This document shows positions 48,671 to 61,600 of a stretch of 64,000 bases of DNA, one piece after another (the first letter of the stretch is position 1; the number at the start of each line of letters is the position of its first letter). Origin of the DNA: Campylorhamphus procurvoides (lineage: Eukaryota > Chordata > Aves > Passeriformes > Dendrocolaptidae); NCBI GenBank assembly GCA_013396655.1, contig WBMV01006657.1, positions 28,081 to 92,080 of the forward strand, read 5' to 3'. Below the pieces are notes generated by a model that was not told the DNA's origin, did not search any database, and worked only from the letters and a program-made list of their open reading frames with translations. Made by a program: the position numbers and the translations under genes.

Positions 48671-51600
48671 AATCATGTACTGAAGGAACTGAAGTAGGAC
48701 AACTAATATTATTTATAATTTTAAACACCAGACAAAATTATTTTGTTAATCTCCAAATTTATGCCAAGTTTTGGCAGAAATTGCCAAATAGTTTCAGCAG
48801 TTTTCCCCAGTTTCAGGGAAGCTTTGGGGCAGGAGATGAAAGTAATGATGAAGGGGCAGTATCACAATAGCCCTTCCCTGGACTGTCCAGTGGTTTATTC
48901 TGGTTGTGAAAATGAGACTCAATTTCTTCTTTGACCAGGACATCAGACCCCCTCAAGGTCTTTTGAGCAGCCTTTTTTTTCCCCATCACTGTCCATGCTT
49001 TCCAAGGGAGAATCTCCTGCTGATTTGTGAACTTCATTGCAGCAGATTTATTAATTCTTTTTCACTCTCTCATGGCAGTTGAAGTTAGAGTGTGTTTATC
49101 CCCAGATGAAATACATGATATAAAGTACTAAGGAAATGTTTGAAGCTAATAAAAACAGCACAAAACCCTCCCAATTCCTCTATCCTGCTGACTTCAAAAT
49201 ACACCAGTTGGTTGCATTGAACTAAGAATGACTGCAGGGACAGACAGATGGATGGAAATGCAATATTTCCAGGAATAGGTGCTAAGAGGCAAGCCAAGCA
49301 TCTAATGTTGGGAATCATGTTCATAAACCAGGAAAGAAGAATTGTGAACCCATTCTGATGTTCACTCCTGGTCCTGGAGGAAGGTCACCACAAGTTCAAG
49401 GATAGTATGGCCACGAGTGTCCTTGCTTCTGGAATTCTTCAATTCTCTAGTGTTTCAAAAATTGTAAACACTTTGGCCCAGATCATGGACTACCAACATG
49501 TTTTTTTCCCCAGAAGGAACAAACTGTAAGTTGTAATCTTGGATCTAAACATTCCTTGTTAACCCTTTTTTTTTTCACTAATTAAGGTACACATTATGCA
49601 TGCAGGAAAAACCCATATCTATTGTAACATTTAATTAGGCCCATGTTTAAGCAAAACTTGAATGATTTTCTTACAAATCCTTTTGTGCAAATAGAAACTT
49701 GCCCAAAGGAGCCTGTTCCTTGCATTATACAGGCCATCCTGAGACAAGTGATGTAAATGAAAGTAAAATTTGACCTGCATGTTTCTCCTTTCTTCGTAAT
49801 GAGAAAGATCATGAATGAAAGCCATGAACAATTACATATCCTGCAACAAGTTCTACAGAGTCTGGTTTCCAAATACAAAAACACTTCCCCCCCTTTGGCT
49901 CACAGCAACAATTCACACAAAGACCCTCAGGGCCATGATTCAACCTCCCTGAAATATGTAATTTTTTTTCAGCTGGGAACTGCCTTTAAGTTTTTCTCAG
50001 AACTCTGCTATCTTGCCTGCATTATTTCTATGCATATACATGTGTACCAGAAACTCGGATAACTAATTTATAGCCACTGAAGGAATGCAAAGAGCTTGTT
50101 TTTAATTTTTAGCAAAATAAGTCCTTTTTTGAAAGCTATGATATTGTTCTCAAATTAAGGAGATTAAGCTTTTTTATTTTTTTCTTATTTTTTTAAATTT
50201 TGTTTCAGGGAGGTTGTTAGAGTTCTGTTCTGCTTCATTGTTGGGTCAGGCCTCACACTGAGAGTATGAAAGTCTTTGTTTTGGGACATTCCCTCATGAT
50301 TGCCTGCTTGAAGGGGCTTTGTTAGTTGTCTCTGCAATGACCAAACCAATGGGTTGGTTTTTGAGGTCAGAGCTCTGTGTGTGCAAAATGGCTTTGTGGT
50401 AAGCCAGCTCATATTGAAATCTCAAGTGGTTTGGAATCAAAGGAAATAGTGGTGTTTGCAATAACTTGGAGAAAGATCTGTGGGCTACATTGCTGGAAAT
50501 TAGCTTGTGGGGAATATGAGGCTCCCACATTTGACATACTCTTATATTCTTGCTTCTAACAAACATGAGTGTTAATGGTTTGCTTTGTGCCATCTGAATT
50601 TGATAAACTCCTTAAAGAAGGCTGCAGGATGAAGCCCAGAATTAGCAGGGAATAGAGGGGCAGCACTGTACTGTCCCCAACACCTCTGCAGAGCCAGCAG
50701 AGGAGCCAAACTGAGTCCCTTCCATGTGGGAAAGGGAAACTACAGGACTAAGGACAATCCTTGTGCAAAGAGGGAACCACAAACAAACCTTTGGGCTTTT
50801 GCCCAGCAACGGAAGTGAGTTTCAAGTGGTGATGTATCCAGGACTGACATAAGGTGCTCTTGATGGAACTTGATGTGAAAAGGCAAGGACACCAGACAAC
50901 ACCGATGTTCCATGGAACGCGAAGGGGAATGAAGAACTTCTGTCTGCATATGAAAAATAGCATCAGTTTCCAGAGACAATATTTATAAATAAGTAAGCTT
51001 AATCAAAGCAAGCCTTTCCACATTCTACTATTTCAGTCCTCATTCCCTGCTCATTTCCTCAGGGAACAGCAAGTCTTGGGGAGAGATGTTCCTGACCATA
51101 TGAGTGTGACAATCCTATCAGAGTCTTGGTGTCACTAAAAACCAGACTTGGTTATTTGCAGATGACACAAACACTGGGCAAAAGGCAAAGAATAAAGGGG
51201 AAAAGTCATAACATAAGAAAACATAAAACCATACCGTATGAAAACTGAAAGGCATACTTACATGGTGAGGAAGATCATGGAAAGCACCAAGGCTGGAAGA
51301 GACTTATGAGGTTTCTGTTCAGATGAACATAAACATTTCTTGACATCTCCAAATGCATTAGTAGGGGAACCAAAACAAATGACTAAATCTTTGGGAATAT
51401 TCAGGCAAAAGAACCAAGGATAATTAAGGCGTTTAAAAATTTGCCTGGCAGGAAAAGCCACATGGTGTAGTTGTCTTAGCCAGGGTGAAAATTGTATCTT
51501 GATCAGATTCTTACCTACTTACTTTGGAAGATGATTTAGGAGAATTTTCAGTCTTAAGAGACAAAAGTAGACCTCGAGGGTGGAGGTCAGATGTAGACAA

Positions 51601-53427
51601 ACTGCGATTTAAAATAAAGCCATGTAGCAAGTCATTGGAGCAGCTTAGAACAGGGAATGTGGTTGAATTTCCATTGCCAGCAATTCTCCAAATCAGCACA
51701 CGATATTTGTCTCCCTTTCAAGCCTGGATTAACTGCCAGAAGCCCAATGACCTCTTAAGCAAGAAGTCAGACGAGACAATCGCTGTGGTCTCCTCTGATC
51801 TTACAGCCCATGACTAATGTATCATGTGTTTGTTCCCTCACTCTCTCTGGGGAAGAAGGAGATAGAGTGGGCTGTTTTGTTTTGGAAGTATCATTGGGAG
51901 TTTTCAGTGTTCTGTACTTATTTTAGAGGAGAGAGGTCAGAAATGTGTTATAGTTGGAATGTTTGTGAGGGTTCTATGTTCCATCCTGGCCACTGAGAAT
52001 GCTCTGTATTTTCATACCTCTCTTATTAGAAAGTGTTGTGGTGCTGGAAGACGGAGATATTCCCAGTCTGGGAGCTGTGGATGATCCTTTGCCACTGAAC
52101 CTTTAAGGAGTGGGTTTAGGACTCTGAGCTGTAGGAAACCACTATGTACAGGAGAGGCAATGCCTGACTGATCTGATGCAACGTCATGTGGTGCTTTGGG
52201 TTCCACGGAAAGACAACCCATTCCTGATTTGGGAGACCTGTGTTGCTCCTTCGCTCATCCACAATCTTTCTTCCATGGAAAATGAAGGATGGAGAGCCCA
52301 GCAATGCTTGCTGAGGAGACATCACTGGCCCCCTGAACTCAGTCAGAGGTTCAAAGATGAGTGTCATGGCTTCTTAGTCACTTTTCAAATATTAAGATAG
52401 CTCATAATAACACTTGCAATCAGCCAAAGATAACTCTCACTCTCATATATCCAAGCTGTGACTAATCAAAATTATTTTAAGGGAAAAATATTTATCTAGG
52501 ACAACAGCTTATAGTCTCATTTAAAAATGTCATTGCTTTGCAGTGTCTAATGCATCATTCAATATCACCCTTGCTCTTAGTTTCTGCTGCAAGTAGAAGC
52601 CATATATATAGTGTACAAATACGTATATATATTTACTAAATACTATTCTCAATTCAGGAAAGACTGAAAAAATTGTATATTTGCAAACTTTTGTAAATAT
52701 ACAGCCAGTATTTAATATCATATTGGGCAAAACATCCTATAGGGTTTAATCTGCTACCTCTTGCTGAACAATCCAACCCACAAAGCTTTTACATACCAGG
52801 AAAGAAGTGGTTCACTGTTTCTATTACAAATCATCATTTGCCTCCAGGCACTATTCATATATAGAAATCTGTGGTACCAAGTGTTAGTAAGGAATACAGA
52901 GGCTGAAAACATAGGGTGAAATGAATTGCTCGTTAAAAGGAGCAGAAATCAGGATAAGAACGATTTTTTTACCTTTATCACTGTGAGACTGCTCAAGGAA
53001 GGGGAAATCCTGTTCCCTGTTCCCTCCAATTCGATGGCAAAGTGCCAACCTGTTCTTGGAGGTTATACACTTTGAACTTATACTTGGCAGGTACTTCTAC
53101 CCTCCTCTCCAGAATCCTTCATATCTCAAAGGAAGGGTTTTTCTGAGATCAGAAAGAAAGTGCAAGTTCCCACATGTTTGCAATTTTTAAAGAAGCTGCT
53201 TAGGCCTGAACCCTGTGGGATCTCCAGTGTCCCCATTTTGCTGCAGCCAGCTGCAGGCAGGATGCTGAGCTCTGTTTTATGGGGTTTTGAGAGTGCTCAA
53301 CCATCATGATTTTGCACCTTTGAGGAAGGACATCAGATCAGAGAACTGATCCTGGCGAGTCTGAGTGGAAACCTCAACCAAGAGACTACATCCAAGCTCA
53401 GAGCATAACATCCTTTTCTTCATATAC
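48671..53427. other. Intergenic sequence, 4.8 kb, no gene seen
   Basis: The stretch is AT-leaning with T runs at about 49569-49576 and 50169-50193 and a TA-rich patch at 52602-52632 (tatatata/gtatatatat). No coding gene, RNA gene or repeat family is recognised. Confidence 0.6.
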
Positions 53428-53485
53428 TCACAGCATCCCAGAATGGTTTGGTTTGGGAGGGAACTTAAATTCATCTAGTGCCACC
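53428..53485 (-). mobile_element. CR1 terminal tail, minus orientation
   Basis: The stretch tcacagcatcccagaatggt, ttggtttgggagggaactta, aattcatctagtgccacc matches the minus-strand CR1 end (catagaatggtttgggttgg...gggacctt...catctagt). Confidence 0.85.
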
Positions 53486-56400
53486 ATTTAAAAAAAATAA
53501 ATTTAAAAAGCCCTTGTGAAGGGCAGGAGATTTGCAAAGAAATACTCCTCTAAACCACTCCTAGTAAACCTTGGGAAGATATATTATAACAGACCTTCCC
53601 AGATCTCTTATGACTGGTCTTGATCTATTAATGTGTTAATATGTTATGTACCAGAAATGTCGAGAGTGATCCTGACCCTGGTGTGTGCTCCCTGGTGGTG
53701 AAGAACTGTGTTTCTCATTTCCCTTCTTCCAGCACTCTCCTGTGTTTCCAAGGAAGAAGCAGTTGTCATTCCCGTGACTCAGGTTTATTCAACACGTTGT
53801 CAGACCTGAAATGCTGTCAGATTTTTTTAGCGGGTTTACATCCTTCCAGGCCCTTTATAGGAAATCCCAGACGGTCTCTGTCTCAGCACTTACACCCCTT
53901 GTGCACAAAGCACTGCATAGCACAGTCCTCTCTCCTCTGTGTGACATCTTGTCATGTAAAACTCATAAAATTCTTCCTTGCATCTCTGAACCTCGCTGGT
54001 TTTACCTGCAGAGAAGAATCAGACCAGCTGACAAATTTCTGTAGTATGTTTTACCCTCAGGTTTGTGAGTTTGCATGTCATTTCTCAAATTTAGGGCTGC
54101 AGAGATGCAATAAAAATAATTTATAAAGAAAAAGCTCTTTAAATGTCTCTTCTAGATTGTCCTGCTAGTCAGGAGTGACAATGTTCAGGTAAATGCTTCC
54201 AAGCAATGTCAGTATTCATTTCAGCTGCTGTGCAGATCTTTTGTGTTGCTCCTTCTGGAGAGGGACAGTTTTGAGACAAATTGAGGTAAAATTGAGATTT
54301 ACTTTTCAAGGGGGTTACAGGACCTTTCCCCAAACTTACAGCAAGATCTATGCAGCTCCCTGACCTACCATAGAAACATACTACTCATCCCCTGCAGAAG
54401 CCATCCTGTCACATGCAGCAATGACCTTTGACAAGTGGCTTTGGAGAAGGACCTTTACCAAAATACTGCTGCTCCTGAGGTGTCCTCACTGTGCACGTTC
54501 CTGCTCCCAGTCCACCTCAGCCACACAGGGAAAAGCTTATGCTCAGTGCTTTGCACACTAAAACCCTGCACAAGCCAAGCACAGAGCTAAGATGACAAGC
54601 TGTAACTTCTTAACCACCCACTCGATTATATAGAACTGCCTGCCTAAGGGCTTTCTTTTACTTTCCAACTCCCCGTGCTGGGAGTATTTATACACGTATT
54701 TAACTTATGTACACAAGTGTCTGATGTCAATTATCCCACTCTGATAAATGGAGCATAACACATATGTAAATGTTTGCAGGAAGGAAGCTCTGATCCTGTT
54801 TATATCTCTCTAAAGGAAAATAATCTATGGGCTGAAAATCCAGCCTCTGTGAAAAACATCTTGTCACATCATTTTGCTATTGGCCAACAACATCACTGCT
54901 TCTGTGGCACAGGAGGACAGAGGGCTGGAGCCAGCCACTCCTCACACAATCTTTAACACTGGATCCAAAACGCCTAGGGTGAGGGAGAAGTGTCCAGAGC
55001 TCAGACATTGAGGGAAACTTTTGCCACTTCTGAATCACAACACTTGCTCTTACCCACACCAGAATTTTAGCACTGGCACTTGGCTTTGAGCTTGTTAGAA
55101 ATGATACATGTCAAGCTGCCAACTTGTAGTGTAAAGTTAATATGTCATAGGGTAAAGTTAATATGAAATATTAATGTTAATATGAAATTAAAGATAATAC
55201 GAAATAGGTATTATATTTCTTTTGAACAATACTGAATTTTAGGGTGTGGTTCCTAGAAATGATTGAGATTTGTAACCCAAGAGGTACCATTCACCTGTGA
55301 AACTGCAAGTGGCCACCCATTTTCTGATGAGACTGATCTCTCCCACCCCTGCCTGTTTAACACAACGCTTGTTGAGAACTATTCCTGACTCTTGAGATGT
55401 CACTGTAGAGGACAGAGGGAGCAGAGGATCGCTGTATTAATCCCTGCTTTGGCATTTTGATGACAGGGTACTCAGGATTTTAACTCCTTTTCCATACACA
55501 CAGAAAAAAATCTTTGGCTTCTCCAAAGACTAATTCTATGAATTGCTTTGATTATTATGTGCTGCACTCATTTGTCCATTCAACCTCATTGTAACAATAT
55601 GGTAGAAGATGATCCTCAGTTAATTTTTTTAATTCATTCTACCTTGAAATTCAAATACATTTTCTTTCATCTCACTAGTTTATTAACTACTGCTTCTTCA
55701 AAGCCAGACCATAGCTATTCTCCCTGCTATAAATTTTCATTTTGATGGAGGACAGACATGGAATTTGGCTCCTGCTGCAATTTGAAGAAGCCCACTGTGA
55801 TTGACAGTCACATAAGATTCTTGAAAATGTGCAGTTTTCAGTTCTACATTATCATCCTGTCCTCTAACCTTCCCCCTACTCAGTGCTAATCATCTTCCTT
55901 AAACATCTGGTCCCTAGACAAGCAGAAAGTATACTGAATTATAAACTGTGAGGCTGCTCTTCAACCTCTCACACTATACTCAACAGCTGATATCAGAGAC
56001 ACTTGACTTCCAATAAACATCACGTGCATAGCAGTGACTTTGGGGATCTTTCTCCTTTGCTACAACATAGGAGGTACCCAGTTGCACTATCCAGACTAAG
56101 TATTTGAGACTAGATTGCACAAGGTGTGTTCTATAGTTGAACCATATTGGTGGAATTTGTTGGGCTATATATAGATGTATGTGATGTTAATATTTGTGTC
56201 TCAGCTCACTGGTTTTGCCATTGGAGCAAAAGAGGCAATTTTAGAGACTGATTGTAGAAGAGCCTGATCCAGCAACTGATCTTTATTCCATAGTCTTACA
56301 GATATAGGTTGGGAAGGTCCTGAAGAGGTCACCTGAAGGGTAGAGCGGAAAGAGATTAACAACATATAACAAAAAAAGTCTGCCAGGGAAAAGCTGAGAC

Positions 56401-58576
56401 CTGAGCTCCTTAAATGCCTAATTTCATTCAAAAGTGACAACAAAATTATTGCAAGGCCAAAACAAAAGGGGAAGAGCTAAATGACCAGAAGACCATCAGT
56501 CTTCCCTCCCACCTGTTTATTATTATCCTTCCCTTATGGCCTGATGGATAAAGTGTGTCTTAAAAATCCAGCACTCCACTCTGATGAAAGTAGGAAGAGT
56601 TCTTCTTGTCATTTGCAGTGGACACCAGGATACCCTCTTGACCCCCAGGACTGTAAGTGCAGCTGCTGTCATATCACAGCATTAGTGGGCACTTAAAGGG
56701 ACTGCTTGGGCAAGCTGAATTCCCTGTTTGAAGGGCATTTTTGAGTTCTGGTTAAACAAAAATAAGGTTGGGGGGAACATCCCAACAAACAAGTTTTACG
56801 GGGGAAATAGTAAAGTGAAATTCTCTTCTTGGAAATTGTTTCAGGTTTTTTCCTCAGTCCCAGTGCTGTAAATGGTCCATTCTGATTCTTTCAGAGCTCC
56901 CAGGTCAAACCACGTCTCTTTTCTTTACAGGATTGTTCAATAACAAAGGCACAGATACAGTCCAAAATCTCAAAGTTATGTTACTAACTTTGCAAAATGC
57001 ATAAGAGAGTAAATATTGTGGATAGGAATGAGGACAGCCATTACATAAATGAGGGAATTACTTACGTGTCTCAGACAGGATTTCAGATGACTGTTAATCA
57101 TTACATTATTATGCAATTTTGATATATCATTAACAGTCTCCCTTTGTAATCTGCACATTTTTCTAATATAAGATTCCTTTGATGATAGTCCATTTTATTA
57201 CACTTGGTGATGTTTCTAATTACTGGGATCAGTGCATCATTACTTTTGCTGTTATTGCACTCATTAATGATCTATGAAGTTTTTTTCCTCTTAGATGTTT
57301 TCCCTAGCTCAACACATGATGAAACAGGCAACACTGCTGTAATGGGAAGTATAATTTAGAGAATCAAACTCATTTTCCCAATAACTGTTTTCTGATCCTT
57401 TCCTGTTTTCTGTTGAAGCCCAAACACATGTTTGTAATCTCTCTTGGTGTCAGAATGCTGTCTGCATGTTCTGGAAACTCTGAGACTGAAACTGCACATT
57501 TTCCACTAGCAGTGATGCCTTGATTCATAGTGGATCCTTTTAAAACTAGTTCTTAGGGCTTTTCAAGTGCTCAGCCAGTTGTACTTAAGCTTTATCTGGA
57601 CTTATGTGAATCCCAGCTCTCTTTCCAATACCAAGTGATGCTAGAGAAGTAAATGAGACTGGAATATGAAAACTAGAATGCAATAAATCTGAATTAATTC
57701 ATCAAATATCCAAGACATATCTGCTAGGAGTCAAAACTGGGAACAAGCATTTCCAAACACAGACCCCAGGCTGAAGGGAAGAGATTATAAGAAATAATGA
57801 GTAGGGTGTTTTGCATTGTTTATAAGAAAACAAATGCCAAATACATTGTTTTGGATAACTCCTTTATGGAAGAAGCCAAACTGAGTTTCGAAACACAGAT
57901 CCACTCTCAGCTGAGCCTTTGAAACATGGATTAAAGTCATCTGCACCACAGAGGGATTAGTCAGCTCTCCTCTGTTTCTGCTTCTTGGAGACATCTGCTT
58001 TGGATTTCCTTGGGACTACTGCAAAATTGCTTTCAGCTATAAATTTCCAGTGAGTTTTTTGTTTCATTGATTTTTTTTGGTGGATTTTGTTGGAGGATTT
58101 TTTCAGAAAATGAAAGACATAAGTGGCATTTTGCTGGCTGACAAGTCATCCCTGGGCCCAGTAAGGCTGCATGCGCTGCTCTGAAGGTGACTGTCTCTGT
58201 CTAAAATAATGCTGTGGTTGGTGAAGATGAATCCCATCACACATATTGCTGGTTCAAGAAAGAAGAAACTAAACAGATAGGTTATATCAATTTCAAATGA
58301 TGTTTTCAAGCCTTCTTCTTTTGGGGTAGTTAAATAAAGCATTTAGGTTGAGCTGCAGAGTTTGATGTATTTAGACTAAATAATCAGCAGAAAACAAGCC
58401 CATGATTATGTGCCATTCATGAAATGGAAGATTGGGAGCAGCTCAGTATCAATCCCAGAGCAAGGGAATGGCTCTGGAATAGAGACTGATGATTCCAATC
58501 ACTTCTAGAGACAGGACCTCCACTCCACAATTCTGGGTGCCCCCTCAGTGGTAAGTGCCACTCACTGTGCTCAATA
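53486..58576. other. Intergenic sequence, 5 kb, no gene seen
   Basis: The stretch contains a small AT array at 55131-55214. A possible CR1 trace (aggttgggaaggtcctgaag) lies near 56307-56326. A 161-codon ORF at 53641-54126 on the plus strand has no family features. AT-rich sequence around 57090-57280 is noted under findings. Confidence 0.6.
55131..55214. repeat. Degenerate AT-rich tandem array
   Basis: Imperfect repeats of a gttaatatgaaat-like unit occur four or so times (gtaaagttaatatg, ggtaaagttaatatgaaat, attaatgttaatatgaaatt, aaagataatacgaaat). It is a small decayed minisatellite. Confidence 0.6.
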
Positions 58577-58676
58577 GGCTTAGAGCAACCTGGCCTCTTG
58601 GAAGGTGTCCCTTCCCAGAAGAGGGGTGGAATGAAGTGAACTTGAAAGTCTCTTCCAACCCAAACCATTCCATGAC
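58577..58676 (+). mobile_element. CR1 terminal tail
   Basis: The stretch reads ggcttagagcaacctggcct, cttggaaggtgtcccttccc, then 'gaaagtctcttccaacccaa' and 'accattccatga'. It is the CR1 3' end in plus orientation, about 100 bp. Confidence 0.9.
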
Positions 58677-61600
58677 ATACTTTCATGCCACAGCAGTATG
58701 AGCGGCTTGAAATATCTTAAGTGCTGTCTATGTACAAACACTGTTTTCTTCCCTTCTGCATGAATAGGGTCCCTTATCAGGTTTTAATTCTTAGTTCCCT
58801 TCATATTCCTTTAGTTTCCTTAACAGGTTCTCAGATTTCCTGTCTGACTTGGCAGTGGTGCCATGGCTGGACTCCTGCCACCCTCTGTTTGGATCCACAA
58901 CCAAAACCCCAAGTGTCCCTTTTTTGGTTATGCCATCAATTAACCTTCTTGTGAAGAGCAGCCTCTCCAATATGCAGGACATTTCACATTTGCATTGTTG
59001 GGTAACTTCTATATTATTGGTTACTCTTTGGGGTATTTATTCCTCTGATGATAATTCTGGATTGTTGTTTATTTCTGCTGGCCTGAAAAACGCTGCCAGG
59101 TTTCAGAAATCAGAGCTCTGCAAACAGTACAAGCAATGCAAACAATACAGGGATACGAACAAGTGACTGTGAGTCACAGCTTCTACTTTCAGCTTCCACC
59201 TCCGCTGCTCCACTCCATTAACTCCTGCAAGGCTCAGTTCCAGTCCTTTGCAAAGTCCACTAATTACTGCCTGGAGTGCAGTGGTTTTGGCAACCTTGGA
59301 AGAAAGGGGCTTAGAAATTCAAATGCTGCTAATTAATTTACATGCTGTAAATCAATAACTGATAATGATTAATTGGCTGTGATTTCCAGTCTTACCCAGT
59401 GATGACAGCTACTTGCTCTCCTCCAGACCTCTGCCCTCCCAGCAATACAATTCACATGAACTGTAATTGAAGTCAGAATTTATAGGAAAAATGAACAACA
59501 GAGGTCCTGCTATCTCTGCAGCAAGTGAGAGCAACCTGCACAGAGAGCAGGACGCAACCAAAGGGAAGCTGTTCCAGGCCTGTTTTGCCTCATAAACATG
59601 GCTGATAATTGAGTAGAATAAAAATGGTGACAACAAAAAAAGCAGCAAAAAGCACTGTCCTGCACCCTGTATCCACATCCCCAGACTGCTCAGACTGTCC
59701 CTGTACTACCTGACCCTTTACAAGCCGGAGCCGAAGACCTAAAAATACCCAAGGAAGAGAGCAGCAGTTGCTTGCATGACCACTGCCTGCACCCCAGCTG
59801 ACTTCTCATGTCCATTTGGGCATTTTCCAAGCCACCCCAGTAGGAAAAATACACCCACTGTGAGAAAAAATTAGTATTTGTGTTGCTAAATTGATTATCC
59901 CTTCTGCAGCTGATAATCAGGGAATGTCCCCAGCCGGGAGCAGGCAGCCAAAGGTTTTGCATGAGCAACATTGCTGGCTCAGCCAAAAGACCCTGCCCTG
60001 CACTGCTGTGCAGCCTCTCCTGCACCCTTCCAGCATCCCTCCCCTGTTCAGCGGACAACAAAGGGCTGGGCTCTGCTCCCAGGGAGCTCTTCAGCCCCAG
60101 CCCTGTCCCATCCTCCACTTCCCTTCGCTGCACTGTGACCACAGGCAGAATCCGTGAGGTCTGGTCCCTGTTCCTCACTGGGAAGGAATGGAGCCCACCC
60201 ACTGCAGTCCTGAGGAGGGACACCCCCTGATTTATGGGAGCTGACTGCAAGGCTGGCTCCATCATTACTTACTCCTTCACCTACTGCCACCAAACCTCGT
60301 TCTTCTCAGGAGCATTGCTGTCCTTCAATACCACAGCTTTCTGCAGGACCCTAAAGGGAAATGGGGCTGCTTGTGCTGACTAATCAGGCACAATATATGG
60401 CAAAGATGGAACCTTTATCCAGAAGCATCCTGGAGGGGCAGCAAGCCTGCTGCTGAGCCCCCTGGGTTGTTTACCCTGCTCCATGCCTCTGCCTTCCCTC
60501 CATTGCAAAGAGGAGCTGCTCTTTAATATGTCTAAGTATTGCTAAACAGCAGAAAGGTGCTCTTTCTCACAATGTCCAGCTCCCTTTTGGGAGCCCCACG
60601 TGGGTTTTCCTGACCCAAGGGTGGGAGGGAGGAGGGCAGCCATCCTGGCAGTGGAACAATACAGGGAAGTCCCATTCAACTGAGCCTTGGACAAGGAGCA
60701 GATTGTTGGACTGGTTGTTGAACTAGAAAGCTCAACTTTGGTTCCTGTGCTGGGGGATCTGGGGAATGGCCTTTGCAAGGAAATTCAGCAAATGTGTCTT
60801 GAGGGGTGTGCAGAGCCCCACCATTGTGTAGTTTTACCCTTGGCCAATGCAGAGTGTGTTTTGTTGCAAATACAGCGTGTGAGCTGCTGACACACCCTGC
60901 AGGGTGAGAGCTGTGTGCCAGCAGGTATTTGCTGGATAAGGATGCTCCAAATGGAGTTGCCTCCTGCAATCCCTCTGGGTGCTTGCTGGCAATTATGCAG
61001 GTTGTCCCCATCTGTGGAAGGGGCCAAGTTGTTCTTCTCTCCATCTATTTTTTGTTGAGTTTGACTAGAATTTCTTCAGACACGTTTTGATACACACCAA
61101 GCACAGTCCTGATCCCTGCAGGACTCAGTATGACTGTAACATGGGCAAGTTTTCACCAGAGGAATGTAAAAAACAGTTCTTTCTCTACCTAAGTTCAAAG
61201 AGTACATTGATTTTTACATCAATTTTATGTAGATTTTGATGAAAAATCTAGCTTTAAAGGAACTTTCCAATTTCTAAGTTATCAGTTACTGCTTTGAAGT
61301 CTTCCATATGTGCTGTGGGTAACACACTCCCCAACATGATGGATGAAACAAATGGTTTCATCTATGCTTGGTGACCCAGACCCTTACATGGTGGAAATCA
61401 GCAGACTCGGGAGAGTGTATCTATAAAATACTTCTCCCATGAAGGTCTGACCTTCCACCTTTTCAATAGGACTGTAGTGATTTTTTTGTGCCTACACTAT
61501 GAACAGTTAAGACTAGACACCATTTCCCCTTGGTCTGCATCCTGTTTTTGAGAACAATAGCTGCATTTTTGACAGAGTGACAGCCTGTAATTCATGCTTG

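Noticed and set aside
53641..54126. 161-codon plus-strand ORF
   Set aside because: Its composition is Cys/Ser-rich without a recognisable disulfide-domain pattern, and there is no splice or promoter context.
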